From Bacillus horti (GTDB lineage Bacteria; Bacillota; Bacilli; Caldalkalibacillales; JCM-10596), in NCBI RefSeq assembly GCF_030813115.1, contig NZ_JAUSTY010000022.1, positions 1 through 64,000 of the forward strand: DNA of 64,000 nucleotides. The letters are read 5' to 3'. This document shows positions 7,466-17,338 of the stretch, one piece after another. The notes beneath the pieces were generated by a model. That model was given only the letters and a program-made list of their open reading frames with translations. It was not told the DNA's origin and made no database searches. Made by a program: the position numbers and the translations under genes. Within the stretch, counting starts at the first letter, position 1; each line of letters starts with the position of its first letter.

Positions 7466-8380
7466 GTGGAAATATCTAAGGATAAGTTTCGGCATATAGG
7501 CTTAAATGAGCAAAAAAGCGAGGAAATTGTAAGGCCGAGCATGAGCTATTGGCAGGATGTTTGGCGTCGTTTAAAGGCGAACAAGATAGCGATGACTTCC
7601 CTTTTCTTTCTAATAGGTCTATCGATCATGGCTATTATTGGCCCGATGCTCACACCGTATAGCTACAATGTTAACAATCTCTCCTTTACCAATCAGCCGC
7701 CAAGTGCCGAGCATTGGTTTGGAACAGACTCATTAGGTCGAGACATGTGGGCTAGGGTTTGGGTAGGAGCCCGTGTTTCATTAGCTATCGGTATCGTCGC
7801 TGCTTTCTTCCAAACGGTTATAGGTGTAGTAGTTGGAGGCATAGCAGGATTTTACGGTGGAAGAATTGATATGATCATCATGCGCTTTATCGATGTGATG
7901 ATTTCCATTCCATATTTAATTTTTGTTATTTTAATTATGGTCATCATGGGAGCTGGTATTATCCCGATTGTAATTGCCATAGCGATAACAGGCTGGCTTG
8001 AGATGGCCCGTCTGGTTCGGGGTCAAATTATGCAATTAAAGAATGAAGAATTTATTATCTCAGCTATTTCATTAGGAGCAAGCTCCTTTCGATTAATCTT
8101 TAAGCATCTAATTCCAAATACGTTAGGCGTTATTATCGTATCGTTAACGATGGCTATTCCTGCCGCTATTTTCTCTGAGGCGTTTCTTAGCTTTATCGGA
8201 ATAGGTGTAAAGCCTCCGATGACTAGTTGGGGGCAGCTCGCTAATCTGGGGACATCTGTCATGCAAATTCATCCCTATCAGCTATTGATTCCTGCATTTT
8301 TTATCAGTATAACGATGCTTTCCCTGCAATTATTAGGGGATGGTCTTAGGGATGCGCTTGATCCGAAATTAAGAAAGTAG
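7466..8380 (+). CDS. Oligopeptide ABC transporter permease (OppC/DppC type)
   Basis: A 304-residue partner permease. It has the OppC N-terminal cytoplasmic tail, a first membrane helix, the extracellular G-T-D-S-L-G-R-D-M-W motif and an EAA loop (IISAISLGASSFRLIFKHLIPN). It forms the channel with the OppB-type subunit. GTG at 7466 is chosen because AAGGGGG (7451-7457) lies 8 nt before it. It follows the previous gene with almost no gap. Confidence 0.92.
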   Translation: MEISKDKFRHIGLNEQKSEEIVRPSMSYWQDVWRRLKANKIAMTSLFFLIGLSIMAIIGPMLTPYSYNVNNLSFTNQPPSAEHWFGTDSLGRDMWARVWVGARVSLAIGIVAAFFQTVIGVVVGGIAGFYGGRIDMIIMRFIDVMISIPYLIFVILIMVIMGAGIIPIVIAIAITGWLEMARLVRGQIMQLKNEEFIISAISLGASSFRLIFKHLIPNTLGVIIVSLTMAIPAAIFSEAFLSFIGIGVKPPMTSWGQLANLGTSVMQIHPYQLLIPAFFISITMLSLQLLGDGLRDALDPKLRK

Positions 8381-8392
8381 AGGGTGAGAAAA

Positions 8393-9451
8393 GTGAAAAA
8401 GGAAAAGGTGCTTGAGGTAAAGGATTTACAAATATCCTTTGACACATACGCTGGAGAGGTTCAGGCTGTACGGGGAATTTCCTTTGACGTTCACCGTGGT
8501 GAAGCGATCGCCATTGTTGGTGAATCCGGAAGTGGAAAAAGTGTAACGGTACAAGGCATCATGAAGCTTTTACCTACACCCCCTACTCGATATAAAAATG
8601 GGAGCGTCATTCTAGAGGGTGAGGATATTTCTGCCTACTCTAAAAAGAAGATGGAGAAAATCAAAGGCTCTAAGATGGCTATGATCTTCCAGGACCCGAT
8701 GACTTCACTCAATCCAACAATGAAAATTGGCAGACAAATTGCCGAAGGAATTGAAAAGCATACGAAGCTGAATAAGGAACAGGTACGAGCACGTGTCATC
8801 GAGCTACTGCGTTTGGTTGGAATTCCAACTCCAGAGGACAGACTAGAGCAGTATCCACATGAGTTTAGTGGCGGAATGAGGCAGCGTGTCATGATTGCTA
8901 TTGCGTTAGCGTGTGAGCCTAAGCTTCTCATTGCAGATGAGCCAACAACCGCTTTGGATGTAACCATTCAGGCTCAGATTTTAAACTTGATGAAAAACTT
9001 AAATGAAGAGCTAGGCACATCGATTATCTTAATTACCCATGATTTAGGCGTCGTAGCAAGAATGGCAGAACGTATTATTGTGATGTATGCCGGTAAACCG
9101 GTTGAAATCGCTGAAAAGCATGATTTGTTTTATAGAGCGAAGCATCCGTACACCTGGGGCTTATTAAGAGCTATCCCACGGATAGATTCCAATAAAAAGG
9201 ATCCCTTGAAGTCCATTCCTGGTACACCGCCTAACTTAGTGTCTCCACCCGTAGGCTGTGCCTTTGCTAGCCGCTGTGAGTACGCCATGGAGATCTGCTA
9301 CGAGCAGCAGCCAGAGCTTTCTGAGCATGGAGCTGGACACCAAGCCGCCTGTTGGCTGCACCATCCCTATGCCAAGGAAAGGTTAGATCAGATTATGGCA
9401 GAGCGTGAGGCAGAAGGGAGGAATGAGCATGGGCAGTCCACAACATTCTAA
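8393..9451 (+). CDS. Peptide ABC transporter ATP-binding protein (OppD/DppD type)
   Basis: A 352-residue ATPase. It has Walker A G-E-S-G-S-G-K-S-V-T, the Q-loop FQDPMTSLNP, the signature F-S-G-G-M-R-Q-R-V, Walker B L-L-I-A-D-E-P-T-T-A-L-D and the switch H-D-L-G-V-V. A C-terminal OppD extension carries the cysteine cluster C..SRCEYAMEIC...C typical of the Fe-S or metal-binding tail of this subgroup. GTG at 8393 sits 8 nt after GAGGG; another in-frame GTG is at 8384. Confidence 0.93.
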   Translation: MKKEKVLEVKDLQISFDTYAGEVQAVRGISFDVHRGEAIAIVGESGSGKSVTVQGIMKLLPTPPTRYKNGSVILEGEDISAYSKKKMEKIKGSKMAMIFQDPMTSLNPTMKIGRQIAEGIEKHTKLNKEQVRARVIELLRLVGIPTPEDRLEQYPHEFSGGMRQRVMIAIALACEPKLLIADEPTTALDVTIQAQILNLMKNLNEELGTSIILITHDLGVVARMAERIIVMYAGKPVEIAEKHDLFYRAKHPYTWGLLRAIPRIDSNKKDPLKSIPGTPPNLVSPPVGCAFASRCEYAMEICYEQQPELSEHGAGHQAACWLHHPYAKERLDQIMAEREAEGRNEHGQSTTF

Positions 9452-10397
9452 GAAACTACTTGAGGTTAAAGGATTAAAGAAGCACTTTCGGATGAATGGC
9501 GGAGCTGTGCTCAAGGCTGTAGATGATGTATCCTTTGATATTTTTGAAGGGGAAACACTCGGAATTGTTGGAGAATCTGGCTGTGGAAAGTCCACGACAG
9601 GTCGGGCCATAAAAGGTATTTATGAGCTAACTGATGGTGAGGTTGTATTTGATGGACGGCCTTTGACAAAGATGAACAAGAAAGAAAAGCTGGCCTTTAC
9701 GAGAGACGCTCAAATGATCTTTCAAGATCCCTATTCCTCTCTCAATCCAAGGATGACCGTTGGTGAGTTGATTGGTGAAGGAATCGATATTCATCAACTG
9801 ATGAAGGGCAAGGAAAAGCTGGAGCGGGTACGTGAGCTCATCAAATTAGTGGGTCTGAATGAAGAACATCTAAGCCGTTTTCCTCATGAATTTAGTGGAG
9901 GACAGAGGCAAAGGATAGGAATCGCACGAGCACTTGCTGTTGAGCCAAGGTTTATCGTCTGTGATGAACCCATTTCGGCCTTGGATGTATCGATTCAAGC
10001 ACAGGTTATCAATCTGTTGGACGAACTACAGAAAAAGCTAAAGCTAACATATCTGTTTATTGCTCACGATCTATCAATGGTTCGGCATATTTCTGATCGG
10101 GTGGGCGTGATGTATTTAGGAAAGCTGATTGAGCTTGCTCCTACAGAAGAGCTGTATACGAATCCGCTACATCCATACACCAAGGCGCTAATGTCTGCTA
10201 TTCCTATTCCAGATCCAATAGCTGAAGAGCAAAGAGATCCGATTCAGCTGACAGGTGATCTACCAAGTCCAATGAATATCCCGACAGGCTGTCCGTTCAG
10301 AACAAGATGCCCAATCGCTACAGCAGAGTGTGCTAAGGAGGTTCCAGAATTTCGTGAAGTCATTCCTGGACACTGGGTTTCTTGTATTCATGTCTAA
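9429..10397 (+). CDS. Peptide ABC transporter ATP-binding protein (OppF/DppF type)
   Basis: A 322-residue second ATPase that pairs with the OppD-type protein. It has Walker A G-E-S-G-C-G-K-S-T-T, the signature F-S-G-G-Q-R-Q-R-I-G, Walker B F-I-V-C-D-E-P-I-S-A-L-D and the C-terminal C-P-F-R-T-R-C-P...C motif. The gene overlaps the previous one by 23 bp. ATG 9429 is preferred because AAGGGAGG ends 7 nt before it, while the ATG at 9423 is too close. Confidence 0.93.
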   Translation: MGSPQHSKKLLEVKGLKKHFRMNGGAVLKAVDDVSFDIFEGETLGIVGESGCGKSTTGRAIKGIYELTDGEVVFDGRPLTKMNKKEKLAFTRDAQMIFQDPYSSLNPRMTVGELIGEGIDIHQLMKGKEKLERVRELIKLVGLNEEHLSRFPHEFSGGQRQRIGIARALAVEPRFIVCDEPISALDVSIQAQVINLLDELQKKLKLTYLFIAHDLSMVRHISDRVGVMYLGKLIELAPTEELYTNPLHPYTKALMSAIPIPDPIAEEQRDPIQLTGDLPSPMNIPTGCPFRTRCPIATAECAKEVPEFREVIPGHWVSCIHV

Positions 10398-10411
10398 GAG
10401 GAGGAAATTCC

Positions 10412-11794
10412 ATGAAATTTAGAGTAAGTGAGGAACAGTATAGACAATGTATTGAATCGCTACAGGAACTAATCCGTATCCCCAGCGTGAAAGCGGCGCC
10501 TACCGAAGGAAATCCATTTGGTGAGCAGATTGGAAAAGCATTGGATTTCTTCTTAGGGCATGCCAAGCAATTAGGCTTTACTGTACGTGATATAGATCGG
10601 TATGTGGGGATTGTAGAGATGGGTGAAGGGGATGAAGAGCTAGGCATTCTTGTGCATATAGACGTTGTCCCTGAAGGAGATCATTCAGCTTGGCGTTTTG
10701 CTCCATATTCAGCAGAGATCCATGACGGCTCCATATGGGGTAGAGGAACCTTAGATGATAAAGGACCAGCGATGGCCGTTTTATACGCTATGAAGCTTCT
10801 AGCAGATCAAAATATCCAGTGGAATAAAAGAGTGCGTCTAATTATCGGTACTGATGAGGAAAGCTCATGGCAGGATATCGCTTATTATAAGCAAAAAGAA
10901 AAGCCACCAACTATTGCCTTTACACCAGACGGCTGTTTCCCTGTGACGAATAGCGAGAAGGGAATTTTGACATTAGGCTATGAAAAGCAAAGGGAACAAG
11001 CCTCAATTGCTTCTATTGTTAAAGAAGTACAGGCTGGTGAAAGGCATAATGTGACACCTGGAGTAGCCAAAGCTGTTATCCAGCTTTCTCATGAATCTTC
11101 TATTGAAGCTTTTAAAAGCACTGATCAGATTTCCATAGAGCTGCAATCTGACGGAAGGATCCTTATTACAGCAAAGGGAGTAGCAGGTCGTACAAGTGAT
11201 CCAAACGTAGAGACAAATGCGATTCATATTCTATTAACCTATTTAAAGCAGTGTCTTCCGAAAAATGATGGCTTTAGAGAGGTCATTGACTTTTACAAGA
11301 CGTATGTACAGGATTCAAACGGTGCAGGACATGATTGTCAGCTGTCCGACGAAATCTCTGGAGAGCTAACTCTTGCTCCTTGTGTTCTTGAATGGAACAG
11401 CTTTAGAGTCAATTTAGTGAGCAATATACGTTACCCTTCATCACTACAGCTAGAGGAGATATTGGATCGAGTGAGAGGTAAGCTAGCGTCTAGCTCGTTT
11501 ACTTGGAGTGTAGTGGAGCACAAAGCACCCATCTTCGTTCCTAAGGATGATCCGTTTATTACGAAGCTAATGCATGTTTACACGAGCTATTTTAATCGTC
11601 AGGATGAGCCTTTATCCATTTCTGGAGGCACCTATGCAAGAGCTTTTCCCAACACAGTAGCCTTTGGTGCGCTTATTCCAGGGAAGCCTCTTAATGCTCA
11701 TGAAGCAAACGAGCATGTGGAGCTTAAGGTCGTACAGGACTGGATTCAAATTTATGCTAACGCCATCTATGCGCTTGTGGCAAAAATCGAGTAG
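10412..11794 (+). CDS. M20 family dipeptidase (PepV type)
   Basis: A 460-residue zinc peptidase of family M20, PepV/Sapep type, acting on dipeptides in the cytoplasm. Metal and catalytic motifs are present: L-V-H-I-D-V-V-P-E-G-D, R-G-T-L-D-D-K-G-P, the T-D-E-E-S-S active-site glutamates, P-D-G-C-F-P-V, and a late H-E-A-N-E-H. The lid domain lies in between. ATG 10412 follows GAGGAGG. Its place straight after the peptide permease genes implies that it cleaves imported peptides. Confidence 0.9.
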   Translation: MKFRVSEEQYRQCIESLQELIRIPSVKAAPTEGNPFGEQIGKALDFFLGHAKQLGFTVRDIDRYVGIVEMGEGDEELGILVHIDVVPEGDHSAWRFAPYSAEIHDGSIWGRGTLDDKGPAMAVLYAMKLLADQNIQWNKRVRLIIGTDEESSWQDIAYYKQKEKPPTIAFTPDGCFPVTNSEKGILTLGYEKQREQASIASIVKEVQAGERHNVTPGVAKAVIQLSHESSIEAFKSTDQISIELQSDGRILITAKGVAGRTSDPNVETNAIHILLTYLKQCLPKNDGFREVIDFYKTYVQDSNGAGHDCQLSDEISGELTLAPCVLEWNSFRVNLVSNIRYPSSLQLEEILDRVRGKLASSSFTWSVVEHKAPIFVPKDDPFITKLMHVYTSYFNRQDEPLSISGGTYARAFPNTVAFGALIPGKPLNAHEANEHVELKVVQDWIQIYANAIYALVAKIE

Positions 11795-11803
11795 GTGACG
11801 GGC

Positions 11804-13030
11804 ATGGAGAAAACCTTTTTTATTCAGAATCGAAAAAAAGTAGCCAAGCTTTTAGAATACGGTATTGTCCTCCTCCATTCGGGGGTGAAAGCTAGGGTTT
11901 CTTCACAGGAGACGTACGATTTTAGACCAAATAAAATGTTTTATTATTTAACTGGATTAAGCGAGCCAAACCTGGTGCTTATGTTATGCATAGAGCATGC
12001 AGAAGTGAAGGAGTTTTTACTTATTCCTGAACTTGATCCAGTTAAGCAAGCGTGGGATGGCAAGCAGCTTGATAAAGACTCAGCTGCTCAAATATCAGGA
12101 GTTGAGCATATTTTTGACCTTGGCGAGCTACAGCGAGTGTGGGATTATCTTCTATATGAATATAGCTATCTACCTATATGGATGAATATAAAGGATGGAC
12201 AGTTAAGAGAGCTGTGTACGCATTTTAATCTAGCGTTTGAAACAGAGCATATTGAGTGTATTCATGAAAAGCTATCCTTTTTGAGAAGCTTTAAGGAGCC
12301 CGAAGAGATCGAAAAGCTATCTCAGGTCAGTAAAGTGGCTGCTTTAGGAGTGCAGGAAGCGATAAAGAAAAGCAAACCCGGCCTTTATGAGTATCAGGTG
12401 GAAGCCTTTCACGATTATGTAATGAAGTCCAACGGGCTAAAGCCCGGTCATTATAAAACCATTCTTGCAGCAGGCCAAAACGCAACGATTCTTCATTATC
12501 TTGATAACGATTCTATCATAGAGGGAAATGACTTAATTCTAATGGATATAGACGTAGAGATAGAACAGTATCATTGCGATTGTACAAGGGTTTTTCCGGC
12601 CAGTGGACGCTTTACCGAACGACAGAAGCAGATCTACTCAGCCGTATTACACGTTCAAAAAGGATTAATTTCATATCTTAAGCCTGGGGTGACGTACGGT
12701 GAGCTAAATGAGTACGCTAAAGCTTTATTAGGAAAAGCATGCCAAAAACTGAATGTCCTCCATGAGCATAATAAGCTAGAAGACTACTATTTCCACCAAG
12801 TAGGGCATGCCATCGGATTAGATACACATGATGTTGGTGTGCTGGAGGAGGATACCGTTCTTAAACCCGGTATGGTCTTGACGATAGAGCCTGGTCTATA
12901 TATTCAGGAGGAGCAGATCGGTGTACGGATAGAGGATATGGTGGCTGTTACAGAGAATGGTAATATAAATCTAACTGAGCATCTTGTAAAGGAAATAGAG
13001 GATATCGAACAGTTAATGGCAAGGGGTTAA
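11804..13030 (+). CDS. M24 family Xaa-Pro peptidase (aminopeptidase P type)
   Basis: A 408-residue metallopeptidase with a creatinase-like N-domain (Q-E-T-Y-D-F-R-P-N-K-M-F-Y-Y-L-T-G) and a pita-bread catalytic domain. The five metal ligands are visible in M-D-I-D, C-D-C-T-R-V-F-P, H-Q-V-G-H-A-I-G, T-I-E-P-G-L and R-I-E-D-M. Such enzymes remove the N-terminal residue from Xaa-Pro (and often Xaa-Hyp) peptides. Start ATG 11804 after AGGTG; a GTG at 11795 abuts the previous stop. Confidence 0.88.
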   Translation: MEKTFFIQNRKKVAKLLEYGIVLLHSGVKARVSSQETYDFRPNKMFYYLTGLSEPNLVLMLCIEHAEVKEFLLIPELDPVKQAWDGKQLDKDSAAQISGVEHIFDLGELQRVWDYLLYEYSYLPIWMNIKDGQLRELCTHFNLAFETEHIECIHEKLSFLRSFKEPEEIEKLSQVSKVAALGVQEAIKKSKPGLYEYQVEAFHDYVMKSNGLKPGHYKTILAAGQNATILHYLDNDSIIEGNDLILMDIDVEIEQYHCDCTRVFPASGRFTERQKQIYSAVLHVQKGLISYLKPGVTYGELNEYAKALLGKACQKLNVLHEHNKLEDYYFHQVGHAIGLDTHDVGVLEEDTVLKPGMVLTIEPGLYIQEEQIGVRIEDMVAVTENGNINLTEHLVKEIEDIEQLMARG

Positions 13031-13069
13031 TACAATTTTTTTATGAACGAAAAAAAGGAGGGGTCTACG

Positions 13070-14341
13070 TTGTTGAATATTCAAAGCGATGATCGTTCTG
13101 TGGGTATCTTACCGCTAGCGAAGCAGGAAGCGATTAGAGATCAATGGCTAGGTATTCGTCTGGATACAGTGCTAAAGGAAGCTATGGAAAAAGCTGATCT
13201 TCCGATGTGGATTGTAGTAAGTAAGGAATATAACGAGGACCCGGTAGTAGAGTCGCTTACACCTTGCGAGCATGACAGCTCCAGACGTTTATCTATCTTT
13301 GTGTTTGTATTAGATAAGGAGACGCAAGAGGTAAGCCGTTATTTAATTGGTTCTCCCCATCCAGCTCTAGCTGGGCTGTATTCCTTCATTTGGAACAGGC
13401 AGGAGGAGACACAGTGGGAACGGTTAAGAACACTGGTTGAGGAAAAAAATCCAGCTAAAATTGGAATTAATATGTCCGCACATATTGCTGTGGCTGATGG
13501 CTTGACTCACTCTTTATACGAAACGCTGCTGGAGTCTCTTGGGAGCAGTTGGTCAGAAAGACTTGTTTCAGCAGAGGAATTAGTGATCCATTGGTTCCTA
13601 AAAAGAAGTGAAGAAGAAATGGTAACCTATCCTTTCTTAGCTGATTTAACGAGTAATCTAGCCAAAAAAGCTCTCTCAAATGAGGTTATTTATCCAGGAA
13701 TTACATCGACCAGAGATGTTGTAGATTGGATTAGACAAAAGGTGCTTGATTTAGGACTAAAAACATCTTTCTATCCCACAGTGGACATTCAACGTAAGGG
13801 TGCTGAGGTAGATCGGCTTGCTCCGGCAGTCATTATGCCCGGGGATATTGTTCATCTGGACTTTGGCTTAGAATATTTGGGATTAGCTACAGATACACAG
13901 CAACTAGCGTATGTGCTTAAGCAGGGAGAGCTAGAAGCCCCTCAGGGTCTGCGTGACGCCTTTGAGCAAGCGCTAGTGATGGAGGATATCGTGATGTCCT
14001 ACCTGAAACCAGGTTTATCTGGTAACGAAGTGTTTGAAAAAAGTATCGCAGAGTCAAAAGAGGAATCTATTCAAGCCATGCTTTATTCTCACCCGCTGGG
14101 GCCGCATTGTCATGAGGCAGGGCCGACAATAGGCTTGTATGACCAGCAAAGAAAGATTCCTTTTAAGGGAGATATTCAGGTCGTAAGCAGATCAGCGTAT
14201 GCTCTGGAATTTAATATTAAGGCTTATATCCCTGAGTGGGAGCAAGAAACATACATGTATTTAGAGCAGCCTGTCGCCGTTTACGAACAGCATGCAGATT
14301 ATTTAACTCCAAGACAGGAAACCTTCTATTTAATTCGCTAA
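13070..14341 (+). CDS. Second M24 family peptidase, prolidase-like
   Basis: A 423-residue M24 protein, more divergent than its neighbour. Candidate metal ligands are H-L-D-F-G and A-T-D-T in the middle, H-P-L-G-P-H-C-H-E-A-G-P, and two late glutamates (A-L-E-F-N-I and Y-L-E-Q-P). The usual G-H-x-x-G loop is altered, so activity and specificity are less certain. TTG at 13070 is chosen because AAAGGAGGGG (13054-13063) is correctly spaced; the ATG at 13043 precedes that site. Together with the aminopeptidase P it points to proline-containing peptides. Confidence 0.8.
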   Translation: MLNIQSDDRSVGILPLAKQEAIRDQWLGIRLDTVLKEAMEKADLPMWIVVSKEYNEDPVVESLTPCEHDSSRRLSIFVFVLDKETQEVSRYLIGSPHPALAGLYSFIWNRQEETQWERLRTLVEEKNPAKIGINMSAHIAVADGLTHSLYETLLESLGSSWSERLVSAEELVIHWFLKRSEEEMVTYPFLADLTSNLAKKALSNEVIYPGITSTRDVVDWIRQKVLDLGLKTSFYPTVDIQRKGAEVDRLAPAVIMPGDIVHLDFGLEYLGLATDTQQLAYVLKQGELEAPQGLRDAFEQALVMEDIVMSYLKPGLSGNEVFEKSIAESKEESIQAMLYSHPLGPHCHEAGPTIGLYDQQRKIPFKGDIQVVSRSAYALEFNIKAYIPEWEQETYMYLEQPVAVYEQHADYLTPRQETFYLIR

Positions 14342-14437
14342 TAGAAAAGAGAGAATTTCCAGTAGGTACTAGGAACAAAGAGAGACCTAGGTCCTGCTAA
14401 ACCGATAAATAGATTAGTTTGAAGTGGAGGAGTTCCA

Positions 14438-14983
14438 ATGGAGAATATAGGTGATCGTCTTAAAAGTGTAAGAAAAAGCAAAAAAATGACGTTAAAGCAA
14501 ATCTCGGAGAAAACAAACCTTTCGATTAGCTTTTTATCACAGGTGGAGCATGCCAAATGCTCTGTTACCTTAGAATCCTTAATGAAAATATCAGAAGCGC
14601 TTGAGGTTAGTCCGAGCTTTTTCTTCTCCGATCAAAAGGGTCAGGAAATAAAAAGTAAAATTGCCGTCCATAAACAGCAGTCATTAGAGGAAGACATGGC
14701 CGTCTCAAACTTTACGTACAAGGACCTGTCTGGGAATTTTCCAAACCAAACCTTTTTACCGACACTCGTTACTCTCCAGCCCCGGAACGAAGGGGGCAGA
14801 GCTTTAGCCCATAATGGTCAAGAATTTATCTTTGTGTTAGAGGGAACCTTGACGGTTATTTTTGAGGATGGTGAGCTAGCTCTGCAGGCTGGAGAAAGCC
14901 TTCATATGGAATCTACGACACCGCATAACTGGCTGAATAAAACAAATGAAGCGATTAAGTTTTTATATGTAAGCTCTAGATAA
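14438..14983 (+). CDS. XRE-family regulator with C-terminal cupin domain
   Basis: A 181-residue regulator. An N-terminal helix-turn-helix (residues about 6-60: RLKSVRKSKKMTLKQISEKTNLSISFLSQVEHAKCSVTLESL) is followed by a small-molecule-binding cupin barrel (P-x(11)-G, H-N-G-Q-E-F-I-F-V-L-E-G, then G-E-S-L-H-M..T-P-H-N-W). This HTH-cupin arrangement is common in local regulators of amino acid or amine catabolism. ATG follows GTGGAGGAG. It sits inside the operon, so it may sense a pathway intermediate and control the palindrome-bearing promoter at about 4600 (inference). Confidence 0.85.
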   Translation: MENIGDRLKSVRKSKKMTLKQISEKTNLSISFLSQVEHAKCSVTLESLMKISEALEVSPSFFFSDQKGQEIKSKIAVHKQQSLEEDMAVSNFTYKDLSGNFPNQTFLPTLVTLQPRNEGGRALAHNGQEFIFVLEGTLTVIFEDGELALQAGESLHMESTTPHNWLNKTNEAIKFLYVSSR

Positions 14984-15042
14984 GCCGCTTTACTCTTAAG
15001 ACAACAAGTACAGCAGCTTTAGTGAAGATTGGGAGATGATGA

Positions 15043-15972
15043 ATGATGGATAAACATTCTGTAGAGTGGAAGGGCTATCTACCAGCGATTTCTACGCCGT
15101 TTTTAGAGAATGGTGAGGTTGACTGGTCTGGTTGGAGAAGCTTATTAGAATGGCTTGTGGAGGAAGGGATGCACGGCCTAGTTCTTAACGGAACGACAGG
15201 TGAGTGGTTCAGTCAAAGCTTAGAGGAAAAGAAAGAAATCTTTAAGGTGGCTGCTGAAGTGGTTGAAGGCAGGATTCCTTTGATTGGGGGCTGTACAGCC
15301 TATACAGCGTTAGAGGTTGCTGAGCAAGCGGCTGCTGCTAAAGCAGTGGGACTTGACGGGATATTAGTAGCACCATCGCCTTATATTGTACCTACTGATG
15401 ATGAGTTAGTTGCCTTCTACGAAAATGTAAGTGAGCTTGTAGAGCTACCGATTTGTATCTATAATTGGCCAAGAGGAGCGAACCTAGATATGAGCGCTGA
15501 ATTGGTCAGTCGATTAGCGGATATAGAAAAGGTTGTAGCCATCAAAAACTCTACGCCTAGTTTACAAAACTTTGTATCTACGTTTTTTGCTGTGAAGGAT
15601 AAGCTTCGTTATTTCGGCTTTCCGATGAATGAGCTGGGTCTTACATTGATTAAAGAGTACGGCGGAGACGGAACAATGGGAGCAGGAGCTGTACTTGGCC
15701 GTGTCCATCCTAATTTTTATAACTTTATCTGGCAGGGGGATGTTGAGCAGGCCCTGCAATGTGGGCGTAAGGATCAATTCCTGTTTCAATCTTGGTTTAA
15801 TCAGGACTTCTCCGCTAAATACGGCTCACCGCAAGCGATTGTTAAAACCGCTTTAAATCTCAGGGGCTTGCCAGGTGGCTATCCGCGTCTGCCGATTCTA
15901 CCATTAACCACAGAGCAGCAGCTTAAGGTTAAAGAAACACTAGAACAGGTTGAACAGGTTGAATATCAGTAA
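15043..15972 (+). CDS. DapA/NAL-family lyase, likely pyrroline-4-hydroxy-2-carboxylate deaminase
   Basis: A 309-residue class I aldolase-fold protein of the dihydrodipicolinate synthase/N-acetylneuraminate lyase family. The G-T-T-G-E motif (N-terminal), the Y-N-W-P tyrosine region and the Schiff-base lysine in V-V-A-I-K-N-S are present. By itself the family covers many reactions. Next to a DAO/HcnBC-type dehydrogenase and prolyl peptidases, it best fits the deaminase of the trans-4-hydroxyproline pathway (LhpC type), which turns pyrroline-4-hydroxy-2-carboxylate into 2-oxoglutarate semialdehyde. The family call is firm; the substrate is inference. Confidence 0.8.
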   Translation: MMDKHSVEWKGYLPAISTPFLENGEVDWSGWRSLLEWLVEEGMHGLVLNGTTGEWFSQSLEEKKEIFKVAAEVVEGRIPLIGGCTAYTALEVAEQAAAAKAVGLDGILVAPSPYIVPTDDELVAFYENVSELVELPICIYNWPRGANLDMSAELVSRLADIEKVVAIKNSTPSLQNFVSTFFAVKDKLRYFGFPMNELGLTLIKEYGGDGTMGAGAVLGRVHPNFYNFIWQGDVEQALQCGRKDQFLFQSWFNQDFSAKYGSPQAIVKTALNLRGLPGGYPRLPILPLTTEQQLKVKETLEQVEQVEYQ

Positions 15973-16041
15973 ACGGCCTAGCCTGATTAAATGATTAAAC
16001 ATCCTGAGATGGATATTGGGTATTCATAGGAGGACGTGGAC

Positions 16042-17223
16042 ATGGTCCAAAGAGCAGATGTATTTGTCATTGGAGGAGGACTAGTTGGCTGTGCCACGGC
16101 TTACCATTTAGCTAAGCGTGGTGCTCAGGTGGTTCTCTCTGAACGGGGACAGCTTAATCGTCAGGCTTCTGGACAGAACGCCGGTAGCTTGCATTTTCAG
16201 CTTGAATTTCGGATGGTTAGGTTCTGGAAAGAGCTTGAGAAGGAGATGGGAGAGCTTATTCCCATGTCTATCACTTCAGAAAAAATGTGGCAAGGACTTG
16301 AAGAAGAGCTGCAAGCGGACATGGAAGTGATTCAGCATGGCGGCTTTATGGTGGCGGAAACGGCAGAAGAGCTTGAGCTTTTAAAGAAGAAATATGAGCT
16401 GGAGAAGAAGTGGAGCTTGAACACAGAGCTCTTGACGGGAGAGGAAGCCAGAGGGCTTGCGCCTTATCTGTCTAAGCGAGTGATCGGTGCTGCTTTTTGT
16501 CCCCTTGAGGGACATGCAAATCCACGTTTGGTTACGCCACAATATGCAAAGAGAGCCAGTGAGTTTGGCGCTACTATTTTAACAGAATCCAGAGTAACAG
16601 ATCTGACAAGACGAAAAGGGAAATGGCTAGTACAGGTCAATGGGGAGGAGCGCTACGAGGCTGAACATATTGTCCTCGCTGCTGGAGCATGGATTGAGGA
16701 TTTAGCTGAAATGCTGGGACTGCATATCCCTATGTTTGCTGTGCCCTTAACGATGAACGTAACTGAGCCAACAACTCCGTTTATTCATCATATGATACAG
16801 CATGTAGGGAAACGCATTACGCTAAAGCAGGTTAGAGATGGAAACGTCCTTATTGGTGGGGGCTGGTCCTCTAAATTTGCCAAGCGTGCAGGTAAGCTTG
16901 ATTTCTCCCAAGCTCCTATCATTCTACCAGAGGCTGTGCAGCAAAATTGTGAGATTGCGATGGAGCTTGTGCCACATGTAGGTAATCTACGATTGCTGAG
17001 AAGCTGGCCAGGGGTGACAGGAATTACCGCTGATCAGCTTCCTTTGCTTGGGGAAGTACCGGAAAGAAAAGGGGTATGGATTGCAGCAGGAGGCTCAGGA
17101 TTTACGTTTGGACCACTGTATGGCTCCATTCTTGCTGACCTAATTATGACGGGTTCAACAGACTTTAAAATAGATGCCTTTTTACCAAAAAAGCTATCCC
17201 ATTTAAATTTATTTATGTCTTAA
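16042..17223 (+). CDS. FAD-dependent amino acid dehydrogenase, DAO family (HcnC/LhpB-like subunit)
   Basis: A 393-residue flavoprotein. The N-terminal dinucleotide-binding motif V-I-G-G-G-L-V-G-C-A-T-A-Y-H-L is followed by a typical DAO fold ending in the FAD-contacting G-S-G-F-T-F-G-P-L-Y-G. DAO-family proteins oxidise secondary or D-amino acids such as glycine, sarcosine, D-proline or D-hydroxyproline. Paired with the next gene it matches membrane-associated HcnBC/LhpBEF-type dehydrogenases rather than soluble oxidases. ATG at 16042 lies 8 nt after AGGAGG. Confidence 0.85.
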   Translation: MVQRADVFVIGGGLVGCATAYHLAKRGAQVVLSERGQLNRQASGQNAGSLHFQLEFRMVRFWKELEKEMGELIPMSITSEKMWQGLEEELQADMEVIQHGGFMVAETAEELELLKKKYELEKKWSLNTELLTGEEARGLAPYLSKRVIGAAFCPLEGHANPRLVTPQYAKRASEFGATILTESRVTDLTRRKGKWLVQVNGEERYEAEHIVLAAGAWIEDLAEMLGLHIPMFAVPLTMNVTEPTTPFIHHMIQHVGKRITLKQVRDGNVLIGGGWSSKFAKRAGKLDFSQAPIILPEAVQQNCEIAMELVPHVGNLRLLRSWPGVTGITADQLPLLGEVPERKGVWIAAGGSGFTFGPLYGSILADLIMTGSTDFKIDAFLPKKLSHLNLFMS

Positions 17224-17338
17224 TCTCTCACTTGCTCAAAGTAAGAAGGATGCCGGTGTGACATTGGCAAGGAAACCTGGGATTAGAGTAATTACCACTT
17301 TGGGTCTAGTAAGATGGATATAGATGGAGATGATTCGT